A stretch of DNA of 64,000 bases from Methanomicrobiales archaeon HGW-Methanomicrobiales-1 (GCA_002839675.1 PGYM01000001.1:920683-984682); one strand, 5' to 3'; positions 25,475 through 34,454 are shown, counted from the first letter of the stretch. The notes: generated by a model from the sequence alone, not told the origin. A program made the numbers and translations.

Positions 25475-26564
25475 GGCTGAAGAGCAATTCCCCCCATGGG
25501 CTGAACGCAATGATGTATTGCGCATTTATAAAATATCCGGAAAATTTGGTTGGGTCCATTTAGTCGTCGCACAAGAAAAAAAATCCCAAAGAAAATTTCT
25601 TCGATTAAAGAGATTCCGAAATTGGTTTTCTATACCAAGCGGAGATTATTTAAACCTCGTTCAAAAGATGCTCCACAAGGGTGCGTCAGAATTAGAATGG
25701 AATTCTGACAATAATCTCGAAATTAAAGTAGAGGAAGTAAAATCTGAAGAGGAAATTAAAGACATAATCAAATCGGATGATGATCTGCCGGCAGAAATTA
25801 TTTGTTTCCTCAATGATAATCCAAAGGTTATCGAAGATATCATAAAATTCTGTTCAACAAAAAAAGATATTAATTATTTATCTGATTTATTGGAAATCCT
25901 TGGAGAAAACATTGTAAGTTCAAATGAACGCTTGCGTGTCGCTTTCAAAGAAGTCATCGAAAAGGTTTCCAAAGAAGATACCGAAGGAATGCAAGATCTA
26001 TCGGATCTGATGAAGCAATGGAATCTTTTTCAAATTGCATCAATTTCGAGTTTAGTAAAAAGTCGTCTGGAGACAATTCACACATTTGAACAAATGATTC
26101 ACGATGAAAATACGTATGAGATTGATACACCCGATTCAATCCATAGAGTACTTGAGAAAAGTATGTGGCTCATTGATGAGAATTATTTTTTAGTTCATTC
26201 CAATCGCTCACTTCGAACGTTTATCGGCGATGACATGCAAAAAAAACATAAGGAGTTTGTTAAAAAACGTTTTGATTTTGCAGTCGTTGATTCAGATAAT
26301 AAATTATTAATTCTGGAAATAAAACGACCTTCTATTGAATTGACTAAAGACGAACTAGATCAATTAGAGTTGTATTTGCGAATCTCGAAGCAATATTCCA
26401 CTAAATATCGATCGGTTGAAGGGTATTTAATCGGAAATAAAATATCACAAGAGGCTAGGGAAATAATGGAATATCGGAGGGGAATTAAGCTTATGACGTA
26501 TGATGATCTTCTTGATGGATGTAGAAAAAGATATTCTGAATACCTGAAAGTCATTGAAAAATAG
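25473..26564 (+). CDS. PD-(D/E)XK nuclease-like protein (DUF4263/Shedu-like), probable defence gene
   Basis: A 363-residue, AT-rich gene. The C-terminal part carries a PD-(D/E)XK-type core: KRFDFAVVDSDNKLLILEIKRP near residues 269-290, with Asp in the first strand and Glu-x-Lys in the second, as in DUF4263/SduA-like proteins. The region before it (WLIDENYFLVHSNRSLRTFI) is typical of such proteins. The N-terminal 250 residues are charged and helical and would be the sensor part. No methyltransferase is paired directly. Together with the next gene and the type I restriction system it suggests a defence island. The exact family needs a profile search. Confidence 0.6.
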   Translation: MAEEQFPPWAERNDVLRIYKISGKFGWVHLVVAQEKKSQRKFLRLKRFRNWFSIPSGDYLNLVQKMLHKGASELEWNSDNNLEIKVEEVKSEEEIKDIIKSDDDLPAEIICFLNDNPKVIEDIIKFCSTKKDINYLSDLLEILGENIVSSNERLRVAFKEVIEKVSKEDTEGMQDLSDLMKQWNLFQIASISSLVKSRLETIHTFEQMIHDENTYEIDTPDSIHRVLEKSMWLIDENYFLVHSNRSLRTFIGDDMQKKHKEFVKKRFDFAVVDSDNKLLILEIKRPSIELTKDELDQLELYLRISKQYSTKYRSVEGYLIGNKISQEAREIMEYRRGIKLMTYDDLLDGCRKRYSEYLKVIEK

Positions 26565-26576
26565 GGGGAGGGTAAT

Positions 26577-27281
26577 ATGAACTTCAAATTAATTGCGATA
26601 AAATTGGGTGAGGGATTGAAGTATGATACCACAGTAAACGATATTAATAGGATTTCATCTGCGATTTTTGATTTTTCACTGAAAGAATACCCTCATGAAA
26701 GTATTACCTCAGTACGATCTCAGTTAATTTACAATTGGGTAATGACACTTGCAGATAATTCGATGACCGATGATAAAAAGATCCAACTTTTAGGTGATTT
26801 CATCAAGGGGCTTACTCCTGATAATAGCCCACTTCGAACATTGATTGTCGATAAAAAAGCGATATTAAGTCCCGACATGTGGACTCTTATTCATAAAGAC
26901 ATACAAAGAGTTTCCCAAAAAAAATTTATTGATGGGCATTATTCGGATGCAGTAGAGTCGGCATTCAAAGAAGTGAATACCCGTGTGAAAAAGATTGTGA
27001 GGGATAAAACCAGTCAAGAATTTGATGGTGTGGATTTGATGAATCGTGCATTTTCTTTAGGGAAACCAATAATAGTTTTAGATGATCTCTCTACAGATAG
27101 TGGTAAAGATATTCAAAAAGGGTATTTACAAATTTATTCCGGCTCGATATTAGGAATTAGAAATCCAAAAGCTCATGCAAATTTGACAACCAGTAAAGAA
27201 AATGCCATTCACTTTCTGTTTTTAGCAAGTCTTCTCATGATAAAAATCGATGACTCAAAGTCCTTTCTTACTCAATCATAA
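26577..27281 (+). CDS. Ymh/TIGR02391-family protein, probable abortive-infection component
   Basis: A 234-residue protein. The C-terminal half matches the TIGR02391 (Hypoth_Ymh) family: GHYSDAVESAFKEVNTRVK, DLMNRAFSL, IQKGYLQIYSGSILG and the hallmark GIRNPKAHAN, which resembles HEPN-type RNase folds. It starts 12 bases after the previous gene and has the same AT-rich codon use, so the two form one transferred unit. Family members are found in restriction and phage-resistance loci; toxicity by RNA cleavage is inferred, not shown. It ends four bases from the convergent hsdS gene. Confidence 0.7.
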   Translation: MNFKLIAIKLGEGLKYDTTVNDINRISSAIFDFSLKEYPHESITSVRSQLIYNWVMTLADNSMTDDKKIQLLGDFIKGLTPDNSPLRTLIVDKKAILSPDMWTLIHKDIQRVSQKKFIDGHYSDAVESAFKEVNTRVKKIVRDKTSQEFDGVDLMNRAFSLGKPIIVLDDLSTDSGKDIQKGYLQIYSGSILGIRNPKAHANLTTSKENAIHFLFLASLLMIKIDDSKSFLTQS

Positions 27282-27285
27282 TATT

Positions 27286-28659
27286 TTATAGTCGACCTGA
27301 AAACGCCTTCCCCAGCACCGCCTGCGTCAACCGCTCACATCGTCGGCCCGCCGCAGCAACTTCCTGATCGAACGCATCCGCACGCTCGAATAGCAAACCG
27401 ACACGCCGGACTATCCCGTCCTGCTCGGCAAGGGGGGGGAGGGGAATTATTAATTGAGCAATACGATTTAAGGCTAGTTTACCCAATGTGGCAGAAAAAA
27501 TTTTTCCATTGATTTGTTCCTGAATAAGTGGGGATCTAAAAACAAGGGCAAGGTAATGATTATCGATTCCTTCCAGATTACAAATTTTAGCTGCATTTTC
27601 GGTTAGATTCGCCCCATTGAATTTTTCTGGTACGGTTCCAGAATCACCGATACAAGCCCCAACAATTGTAATATAGATGTCAGAAGAAGAAATTACATAC
27701 CGAGAGATTTTTACCTGAATTTCAGGCTCTAGATAAAAAATTTCCCCCAGTACAGATCCATTTTTGAGATTACCTGCTCGCAGGTAAGGAAAACCAGTAT
27801 TTTTCGTCACGAGTTCTGATCCCTTAGGAAGTCTCTTACCCCCTTTGACACGACCTACAGATCCGACAGTAACATATTTCCAGGAAGCAGGAATTTCAGA
27901 TATGTCTTCTATAAAATCAGGTACTCTATAATTTTTAAGCTTGATTTGATTTGACAATTGAGAAATGTGTAAATTTTCTTCTCTCCATCCTTCCGTCAAC
28001 CTCCCCGAACACGCAGCCGCCAGCACAGCCTGCCGGAACTTCTTCATAATTAACGGCACCCGGCTCAGTTGATTACGGGCGGCGTTGATGTGCGTTATCA
28101 TGGCTTCGATACGGGCGACGATACGCTGCTGTTCGGTGAGCGGGGGGAGGGGGATCATACTCTGTTTGATGAAATCAGCAGGAACTCTCTTTTGTCCGAC
28201 CGAGCCGGTAAAATGAGATTCTGCTTCATTCCGAAAGGATTCCTGCCGGATGTAATAGTAGAGATATTCCGGCATGATTTCCCCTCGTGATCTCATCACA
28301 TGGAATTCTGTTGAACCGAAACCGATCCCATTTTTCATTCCGGTGACAATAGCCGCTTTCCCGTTTTCCATGCAGGGCGTAATCTTTGCCATAATCACGT
28401 CGCCATCACGGAAAGATGTGAAACCGTTACGCACTTCCAGATAGGGTTTGATCTGCGGATTCGTGATCGCTCCCATGTCAGCATCAACCGCAGGCATCGG
28501 GATGAAAGTCACCGGCGCATCAGCAGGGAGAAAATCTTTGGACGGCTTATGAGGATTTACTTCACACGCATCAAGAATTGTTACGAATTTCCAGCCTTCC
28601 GGTAGCTCGTCATCGGGAAAACAACTGGGTTCCGGAGATATCACGACCGGTTTTTTCAT
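27286..28659 (-). CDS. hsdS: Type I restriction-modification specificity subunit HsdS
   Basis: A 457-residue protein with two target-recognition domains. The first runs from LPEGWKFVTILDACEVNP to PLPPLTEQQRIVARIEAM, the second from IPASWKYVTVGSVGRVKGG to PLPPLAEQDGIVRRV; each is followed by a helical spacer (FRQAVLAAACSGRLTEGW; LTQAVLGKAFSGRL) that sets the distance between half-sites. Each domain would read one half of a bipartite sequence. The DNA for the second domain (about 27440-27980) is much more AT-rich than that for the first, which suggests domain exchange. It overlaps hsdM by four bases (ATGA). Confidence 0.93.
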   Translation of the reverse strand: MKKPVVISPEPSCFPDDELPEGWKFVTILDACEVNPHKPSKDFLPADAPVTFIPMPAVDADMGAITNPQIKPYLEVRNGFTSFRDGDVIMAKITPCMENGKAAIVTGMKNGIGFGSTEFHVMRSRGEIMPEYLYYYIRQESFRNEAESHFTGSVGQKRVPADFIKQSMIPLPPLTEQQRIVARIEAMITHINAARNQLSRVPLIMKKFRQAVLAAACSGRLTEGWREENLHISQLSNQIKLKNYRVPDFIEDISEIPASWKYVTVGSVGRVKGGKRLPKGSELVTKNTGFPYLRAGNLKNGSVLGEIFYLEPEIQVKISRYVISSSDIYITIVGACIGDSGTVPEKFNGANLTENAAKICNLEGIDNHYLALVFRSPLIQEQINGKIFSATLGKLALNRIAQLIIPLPPLAEQDGIVRRVGLLFERADAFDQEVAAAGRRCERLTQAVLGKAFSGRL

Positions 28660-30092
28660 TTCTTCCCTTCACTCGCCGCCGCATCCCCATTCTCCAGCAA
28701 CACCAGCACCTGCTTCAACTCATCCATCGCCAACCGCAGTTCCTCAATCGCCTCAACCGCAAGCTCCTCCGGCTCCGGCAAAGAATCCGCATCATCGAGC
28801 GAATCATCCTTGAGCCACTTCAGCGAATCGATCTTGTAGTTCCGCTCCTTCACTTCAGAGATATGGAACGAGTGCCAGCGATCTTCTTTCGAGTCCGCAG
28901 CATTCCGCTTCGAGCCGCCGTTCGGGTCAGCGCCATACAGCCGCTCGAACTCGGCGAAATACTCCGGTGTCAGGGGCCGGTCCTTCTTGGTGATGCCCGG
29001 GACGTTCGTCCGGTCATCATACACCCAGATGGTCTCAGTGGGAAAGCCCTTGGTGAAGAAGAGCAGGTTCGTCTTTGTGCCGGGGGAATAGGGGGTGAAG
29101 GTTCCGTTCGGGAGCCGTAAGATCGTGTGCAGGTTGCAGTCCTCGGTCAGCACCTTGAACACTTCTCCGGCCTGGTCCGCGAAGAGCACGTTGTCCGGCA
29201 CCACGACTGCCGCCCGTCCACCGGGCTTGAGGATCGTCATCACGTGCTGCACAAAGTTGAGCTGCTTGTTGGAGGTTGAGATCGTGAAGTCCTCGCGGTC
29301 CGGTGCCTGGTTCGCCCCTTTCGTACCGAACGGGGGGTTCGTCAGCACCACATCGAAGCGCCGGCTGTCAGGGTTCTCGTAGATCGAGTCCCCGATTTTG
29401 ATCTGGGGCTCGACATTGTGCAGGAAGAGGTTCATCAGCGCAAGCCGTCGCGGGCGGGCAACCAGTTCCTGACCAAAGTACGTGCTCTTCATGACGCGTT
29501 TCGCAACATCGCGGTCAAGTGCCCCTCCTTTCGTCTGCTCCAGAAGCCACTCGTACGAGCAGACAAGGAACCCGCCGGTACCACACGCGGGATCGCAGAT
29601 CGTCAGGTCGGCCCGCTTACGGGGATCGGGTTTCATGCACCGGACAATCGACTGGATCAGGATACGCGGCGTGAAGTACTGCCCGGCACCCTTCTTCCCT
29701 TCGCTTGCCGCCTTCTCTAAGAGGCCCTCGAACGCCTCGCCTTTCACATCAATGTTGAGCTCGGTCCACTCGGTCTCATCGATGAGCCCGATCAGTTTCT
29801 TTAAGTTCACCGGATTGGAAAACCGGGAGATCGCGCCGGCAAAAATATCGCCAAGAAGTCCATGCTCCTTCCCGAGTCTCCGGAGCACATCCTGGTAATG
29901 TTCCGTCAGGTCAGTCCCGGACTTCTCAATGAGCGCCTTCCAGTCGCAGCCTTCGGGAAGCTGTACGCTCCGCTCATCAGCCATCTTGATGAAGAGGAGA
30001 TACGTGATCTGCTCAATATAATCCCCGTAATCGATCCCGTCATGCCGGAGCGTGTGGCAGAATCCCCACAGTTTCTGGACTATATCGCTCAT
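28656..30092 (-). CDS. hsdM: Type I restriction-modification N6-adenine methyltransferase HsdM
   Basis: About 478 residues from the ATG at 30092, chosen because MSDIVQKLWGFCHTLRHDG is the usual HsdM N-terminus. The helical N-terminal domain is followed by the methyltransferase core: AGQYFTPRILIQSIV, CDPACGTGGFL (SAM-binding motif I) and NPPFGTKG (catalytic NPPF motif IV). It pairs with HsdS to methylate adenines and with HsdR to restrict. A leucine/glutamate-rich coiled tail (about 445-478) probably packs on HsdS. Confidence 0.95.
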   Translation of the reverse strand: MSDIVQKLWGFCHTLRHDGIDYGDYIEQITYLLFIKMADERSVQLPEGCDWKALIEKSGTDLTEHYQDVLRRLGKEHGLLGDIFAGAISRFSNPVNLKKLIGLIDETEWTELNIDVKGEAFEGLLEKAASEGKKGAGQYFTPRILIQSIVRCMKPDPRKRADLTICDPACGTGGFLVCSYEWLLEQTKGGALDRDVAKRVMKSTYFGQELVARPRRLALMNLFLHNVEPQIKIGDSIYENPDSRRFDVVLTNPPFGTKGANQAPDREDFTISTSNKQLNFVQHVMTILKPGGRAAVVVPDNVLFADQAGEVFKVLTEDCNLHTILRLPNGTFTPYSPGTKTNLLFFTKGFPTETIWVYDDRTNVPGITKKDRPLTPEYFAEFERLYGADPNGGSKRNAADSKEDRWHSFHISEVKERNYKIDSLKWLKDDSLDDADSLPEPEELAVEAIEELRLAMDELKQVLVLLENGDAAASEGKK

Positions 30093-30200
30093 GTGGATAA
30101 GGATAGAACCGACGTCCGCATTAACCCTGCGCAATCGTCCGCGTGCATCACCAATGCATACACCAGTAGCCTTATGGGTGCAGCAGTACTACAGATAACC

Positions 30201-30431
30201 ATGGAAACCATCCCCATCCGGATCCGGAAGGAGACCAAAGAGGCGCTCATGAAATTCCGGGCACACCCCCGGGAGACCTACGATGAAGTGATCGCCCGCC
30301 TCATGTCCTCCCAGACCGACAAGGATCCCATCAGCGAAGACACACTTCAGGCAATCGAAGAGGGACTCGCCGATATCCGGAAAGGAAAAACCCGGGAGCT
30401 CAACGAGTTCTGCGATGCGCATGGGATCTGA
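30201..30431 (+). CDS. RelB-like antitoxin
   Basis: A 76-residue protein (start at 30201; an ATG at 30174 is possible). The N-terminal half (TIPIRIRKETKEALMKFRAHP followed by TYDEVIARLM) looks like a ribbon-helix-helix DNA-binding unit, and the acidic C-terminal part (EDTLQAIEEGLADIRKG) would wrap the toxin. Its stop is directly followed by the toxin ATG. It is expected to repress its own operon and neutralise the RelE-like toxin. The gene lies on the opposite strand between hsdM and hsdR. Confidence 0.82.
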   Translation: METIPIRIRKETKEALMKFRAHPRETYDEVIARLMSSQTDKDPISEDTLQAIEEGLADIRKGKTRELNEFCDAHGI

Positions 30432-30701
30432 ATGTATACCGTCCATCTCGCAAAGCGGGCACAAAAAGATCTCCTGAGCCTCCCCAAAGAGGATGCACGA
30501 CGCATCCGCACCACCTTAAATGAGCTCGCACAGGAAACTGAGCCGTGGCTGCTCGTCAAAAAACTCCAGGGTCATGAAGAAGTCCCGCTCTATTCCTGCC
30601 GGGTAGGGCATTACCGGATCATCCTGACCATCGATCAGGGCCACCTGGTTATTTTCGTGGTCATGATCGATCATCGCCGGTCCGTGTACCGGAATATTTA
30701 G
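30432..30701 (+). CDS. RelE/ParE-superfamily toxin
   Basis: An 89-residue basic protein with the RelE fold pattern: YTVHLAKRAQKDLLSLP, then WLLVKKLQGHEEVPLYSCRVGHYRIILTI, then VMIDHRRSVYR at the C-terminus, where HRxxVYR is the usual catalytic/ribosome-contact motif. Such toxins cleave mRNA on the ribosome. It starts at the base after the antitoxin stop and ends 12 bases from the convergent hsdR gene. It appears intact. Confidence 0.88.
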   Translation: MYTVHLAKRAQKDLLSLPKEDARRIRTTLNELAQETEPWLLVKKLQGHEEVPLYSCRVGHYRIILTIDQGHLVIFVVMIDHRRSVYRNI

Positions 30702-30713
30702 TCGGCCACCGGC

Positions 30714-33395
30714 TCAGGCTGCAATCGCCTCGTTCCATTGCTGGATCAGGACCGGCAATTCCCCATTGAAGACCCGGTTTGCTTTTCCCCATCCGCCTTC
30801 GTTGGCAAAGAGAGGAATGATATCGAAGTCGTCTTTGCTGATCGAGAGATTTGCAATAAGGTGTTCGCGGATCTTGTCGAGCCACTGCTGCTGTTCCGGA
30901 GTCAGCGAGATTGAATAGGCCATCTTGTCAAAGACCCGGTGAATCCGCTGCTCTGCAGTACAGAGCGGTTCTTCCTCCCGGGCTGCATGTTTCACCATCG
31001 AGATAATATCCACGAGTGCCTTGTTATACCGCACCTTGTGGGCCATCTGGAGGTTCTCAACTGTAAAACGGTACCGGGTTGCGGCGAGTTTCAGCCGCAG
31101 CTCGGACAGGGCATCTGTTCCCCAGTCTTTCGGCCGGTCCAGCAGGATCCGGATCGCCTCGATATGCTCCGGGTTCTCTTTGACAAACTGCGAGAATGCG
31201 GAAAGATAATCCTCCGGCTTGTACTCGTTGCCTGCCGAATCCCGGAAGATATACCGCGAACTGACGGTGTCCTCATTCTCATACGCGACCAGCATCGAGC
31301 GCGAAGGCCGGGGATAGTGAACGAGCAGGTTCTGGAATTCCGGGTTACGGAGCAGCGTCATTGTCCCGGTAAAATCCCGGCGGAGTGCATGCTGCAACCC
31401 GGCAGCGTATCGTTTCATATCGCCGGAAGGAATAAACGCGGCGAACAGGTCACGGGCCTCGCCACTCATCTCCTTGTCGATTCGCTGCAGCCGGCGCACC
31501 AGCACCCGGGCATTATACTCCCGGTCCCGGTTATCCCAGATATCCTTGATCACCTGCGAGATTGGCCGGGTTTCCTTCTCGGGCGGTTCTGCGGTGATAC
31601 TGGTAGCCTGCCGGAAATATTCGAACAGCGTACCGCCAAAACAATCAAAGACCACAAAATGGGATTTGTCCGGGCATCGCTCGCCCTTCCGGGTCCCCCG
31701 GCCCAACATCTGCTCAAAGAGGATACGGGATTTTACCGGCCGCAAAAAGACAATAAATTCCAGGTCCGGAATATCCACTCCGGTCGAGAGCATATCCACC
31801 GTAACTACAACCGACGGCTGTGGCCGGTTCCGGAATTCGCGGATTCGCTGGAGCGGCCGGTCAACCTTACCGGTGATCTTCTGCACAAACGAATCCCCTT
31901 TCCCGAAAACATCCCGGGCAAGATCCACCAGCTGGTCCGCGTGGGAAGTATGGGGAATATCATTCACGGCGAAGATCAGGGTCTTGGGGAACCGGCCAAA
32001 CCGCTGCTCATGCTCTTCTGCGTATTTCCGGATCTCGGTAAGGATCTTCCGGTTCGAGTCCGGCGAAGTGATGGTTCGTTCTACTTCCGTAGTATCGAAT
32101 TGCCGTTCATCCTCAAGGTTATCAAACGATTGTGCTCCGGTTGCTGCATCAATCACGCCGACCTGTTCCCCGGCTTGAAGGAAGATCCCGTTCATTCGCA
32201 CATTTGAGTCAAGAGCAACCGCATCGTAATCGACCAGGAACCCTTCCCGCACCGCCCGGGCATAATCGTACCGGTACACGATCTCCCGGAAATAGGCCAT
32301 TGTGTGAGCTGCCGGGGTAGCCGTCAGCCCGATCTTGATCGCATCGAAATGATCCAGCGTCTTGCGCCAGACCGATTGCTCCGCTGAAGTATATCCCCGG
32401 TGGCATTCGTCCGCAACGATCAGGTCAAAGGCATGGATCGGAATATCCATCTGTTCCGCATCCTCATCGATTGGCTCATCGCTGGATCCGAACAGTGCGT
32501 TACGCCCGAACAGATTGATCGTCATCCGCTGGATCGTGCAGACATAGACAAATGCAAGGCCGGGTTTCGGTTCCAACAGGTAATTCGGAGGGAGCACTTT
32601 TGGATCAAATTTCTCATCCTCCTCAAAATCTTCGCGGAAGAACCGCTGGCTGTAGACCTCATATGCCTTGTCGAATTTCAGCCCGGGCCTGCCTTCAAAT
32701 GAAGCAAATGCTTTGACTGCCTGAGCTGCAAGAGCCCGGCGATCGACGAGGAAGAGAATCCGTTTTCCAACATGGGATTCCATCAGCCTGAAGATCTGGT
32801 TGACCATCGTGTAGGTCTTGCCAGTCCCGGTTGCCATTGCGATCAGCATCTGGCGCTTCCGGTCACGGATCGCCTGCTCGATTGCCGCATTCGCTTCAGC
32901 CTGGTAGGGGCGTATCATCGGGTGCGTATTTTCCCATTCCAAAAGACGCTGGCAGGACGCCTCGAATTTTTCTTTGAGCCGTTCGGCTAACGCGTCCGCC
33001 GTATGGAATTTTGCTATGGGCCGGGATCTGTTTAACTGATTGCGGAGATCGTGGAACCAGATGATCTCGCCATTTGTGGAATAAATAAAAGGGACCCGGA
33101 AGCCGGAGAAATTGAACGGGCTGCCCGGAATCCCGGTGGCGTACCGTTCGGCTTGGGTCAGCACATTTTGCGGGCCGAGAGTGACTTTTTTTGCCTCGAT
33201 AACAGCAATGATCTTCCCGTCAAGACAGAGTGCATAATCAGCGGGACCGTTTGCTGTGGGAAATTCTTCAAGAGCGCACTTGTTGAACCGGGAGATGTCC
33301 ATGCCATTCTTAAAAGGCACAACAGACCAACCTGCAGCTTTCAGTAAGGGATCGATCCGTTTCTTTCGTGTGACTTCTTCAGGCTCACCGTTCAT
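30714..33395 (-). CDS. hsdR: Type I restriction-modification endonuclease/helicase HsdR (EcoEI-like)
   Basis: An 893-residue protein. The N-terminal nuclease shows ALCLDGKIIAVIEAKK (Asp...Glu-x-Lys), a PD-(D/E)XK site, within residues 1-100. The helicase motor follows: ATGTGKTYT (Walker A) near 195, DECHRGYTSA (motif II), TATPA (motif III) and LGRGTRKGE (motif VI). A C-terminal helical domain of about 200 residues contacts HsdM. It would translocate and cut unmethylated DNA. It is separated from hsdM by the toxin-antitoxin pair, so it must have its own promoter; the start at 33395 lies 5 bases after GGAAG. Confidence 0.95.
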   Translation of the reverse strand: MNGEPEEVTRKKRIDPLLKAAGWSVVPFKNGMDISRFNKCALEEFPTANGPADYALCLDGKIIAVIEAKKVTLGPQNVLTQAERYATGIPGSPFNFSGFRVPFIYSTNGEIIWFHDLRNQLNRSRPIAKFHTADALAERLKEKFEASCQRLLEWENTHPMIRPYQAEANAAIEQAIRDRKRQMLIAMATGTGKTYTMVNQIFRLMESHVGKRILFLVDRRALAAQAVKAFASFEGRPGLKFDKAYEVYSQRFFREDFEEDEKFDPKVLPPNYLLEPKPGLAFVYVCTIQRMTINLFGRNALFGSSDEPIDEDAEQMDIPIHAFDLIVADECHRGYTSAEQSVWRKTLDHFDAIKIGLTATPAAHTMAYFREIVYRYDYARAVREGFLVDYDAVALDSNVRMNGIFLQAGEQVGVIDAATGAQSFDNLEDERQFDTTEVERTITSPDSNRKILTEIRKYAEEHEQRFGRFPKTLIFAVNDIPHTSHADQLVDLARDVFGKGDSFVQKITGKVDRPLQRIREFRNRPQPSVVVTVDMLSTGVDIPDLEFIVFLRPVKSRILFEQMLGRGTRKGERCPDKSHFVVFDCFGGTLFEYFRQATSITAEPPEKETRPISQVIKDIWDNRDREYNARVLVRRLQRIDKEMSGEARDLFAAFIPSGDMKRYAAGLQHALRRDFTGTMTLLRNPEFQNLLVHYPRPSRSMLVAYENEDTVSSRYIFRDSAGNEYKPEDYLSAFSQFVKENPEHIEAIRILLDRPKDWGTDALSELRLKLAATRYRFTVENLQMAHKVRYNKALVDIISMVKHAAREEEPLCTAEQRIHRVFDKMAYSISLTPEQQQWLDKIREHLIANLSISKDDFDIIPLFANEGGWGKANRVFNGELPVLIQQWNEAIAA

Positions 33396-33687
33396 GTCTT
33401 CCGGGAATATATTCGATAATGTATGAGATTTATTAAGGCTGTGACATTATTTGTTGCGGTTTGTTTCTATCATCCCTCGCTCCCATTTCTTCCCGCACCA
33501 TCCCCGCCCAACCCCCGCTCTTTTCCGCAATCCAACCGCACACCGCCACCCATTCCCCAAAAATAAAAAAGATTCAGCCACGGCTAAGTCCTTTCACGAC
33601 GTATACTAGCATGTCAAAGGGGCCCCCGAGACAACCAGAAAAACACCAAAAAAACAACCAGAAGAAACAAAAAAGAAGGAAACAACA
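33396..33687. other. Promoter and leader region for the 33.7-kb gene
   Basis: The left part contains divergent upstream sequence of hsdR. A TATA-like GTATACTAG lies at about 33601-33609. A 34-codon basic frame starts at ATG 33611 and runs past the next start codon; with its Lys/Gln-rich content it is more likely an untranslated purine-rich leader, ending in GAAGGAAACAACA before the ATG at 33688. Confidence 0.4.
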
Positions 33688-34191
33688 ATGGCAGATTTCG
33701 TACAAAAGACCATAACAAAATCAGCGGTTCGCGTACTCGCAAACCCGATCGAAGATGTAGCAGCGTTCAACACGATCGTTGAGTCGGTCCTGACCAACAA
33801 CCCGTTCGAATGCGTAGCCTACATGACCGCAGGCACCAACCATGCCGGCGTGGAAAAGACAAAAGAAAGCTATGGGGCAAAAATCGTGTACCAGGACAAC
33901 GAAGCCAACACGGTCGGCACCGACTCCGGCCGCTTCAGCACGATCGCCGGGTTCAATGCCGGGGCAGCCGCAATCCTTGCCAATGCCGCCCTCACTGCAG
34001 CGCACGGCGGAAGCCCCTACCGGGACACCGACAACGAGACCTTCTCGGCCACCCTGAAATGCCACGATGCCAACGGGGAGATCTACATGGTAAATTTCAC
34101 CCGGGACAGCGTGGGGCTCACCTCCTACTCGGACGACAGCATCCGGACAAAAGTCGAGACCTGGGCCGACACAGTCCCGGCACTTGCGTAA
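33688..34191 (+). CDS. Unknown soluble protein, probably highly expressed
   Basis: A 167-residue protein with no signal peptide or membrane segment and a single cysteine in each half. It is not a family I recognise. Codons are strongly C-ending (AAC, ATC, GCC, ACC, TAC), GAAGGAAAC precedes the ATG and the leader is short and purine-rich, all signs of high expression. The middle is Ala/Gly-rich (FNAGAAAILANAALTAAHGG). A tiny membrane protein follows three to six bases after its stop. A structural role (for example a filament or virion protein) is possible but unsupported. Confidence 0.75.
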   Translation: MADFVQKTITKSAVRVLANPIEDVAAFNTIVESVLTNNPFECVAYMTAGTNHAGVEKTKESYGAKIVYQDNEANTVGTDSGRFSTIAGFNAGAAAILANAALTAAHGGSPYRDTDNETFSATLKCHDANGEIYMVNFTRDSVGLTSYSDDSIRTKVETWADTVPALA

Positions 34192-34196
34192 CGGTG

Positions 34197-34334
34197 ATGA
34201 TGATGGAAACCGAACTCATCCTCACCGGGGCATTCCTCGGCGCCGGGCTGCTCGCCTACGTGATCGTTCCCGGGCTCTTAGTCATGTGGGACCGGGTGCT
34301 CGACCATATGGAAAACAGCAACAACCAGAAGTAA
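34197..34334 (+). CDS. Tiny single-span membrane protein
   Basis: Four in-frame starts are clustered here (GTG 34194 and ATGs at 34197, 34200, 34203); the product has about 43-46 residues. One membrane helix (LILTGAFLGAGLLAYVIVPGLLV) is followed by MWDRVLDHMENSNNQK. It lies immediately after the preceding gene and has the same C-ending codon use, so the two are co-transcribed. A second copy of its 3' end lies 983 bases downstream. Confidence 0.6.
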   Translation: MMMETELILTGAFLGAGLLAYVIVPGLLVMWDRVLDHMENSNNQK

Positions 34335-34380
34335 TGCGATGTGAACAACGGCGGGGGATTTTCCCCTGCCGGAATTTTTT
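34288..34380 (+). repeat. Left copy of 93-bp direct repeat around vapBC
   Basis: It begins in the coding sequence of the tiny membrane protein (GGGACCGGGTGC...) and continues past its stop to CCGGAATTTTTT. The right copy is at 35271-35363 with about five mismatches, all in the first 50 bases; from AGTAATGCGATGTGAACAAC onward the copies are identical. Confidence 0.85.
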
Positions 34381-34454
34381 GATATCCCCTGCAGAAAAGC
34401 CGGGAAAATATCCCGGTTTTTCCTGGGAATTATTATTATTTTGGATCAATTTTT

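Noticed and set aside
30939-32207. Open frame of 422 codons on the plus strand
   Set aside because: It is antisense to hsdR, whose helicase and nuclease motifs are unmistakable on the minus strand.
33611-33715. 34-codon basic frame overlapping the start of the 33.7-kb gene
   Set aside because: Lys/Gln-rich content looks like a purine-rich leader; no ribosome binding site precedes it and it runs out of frame into the next gene.
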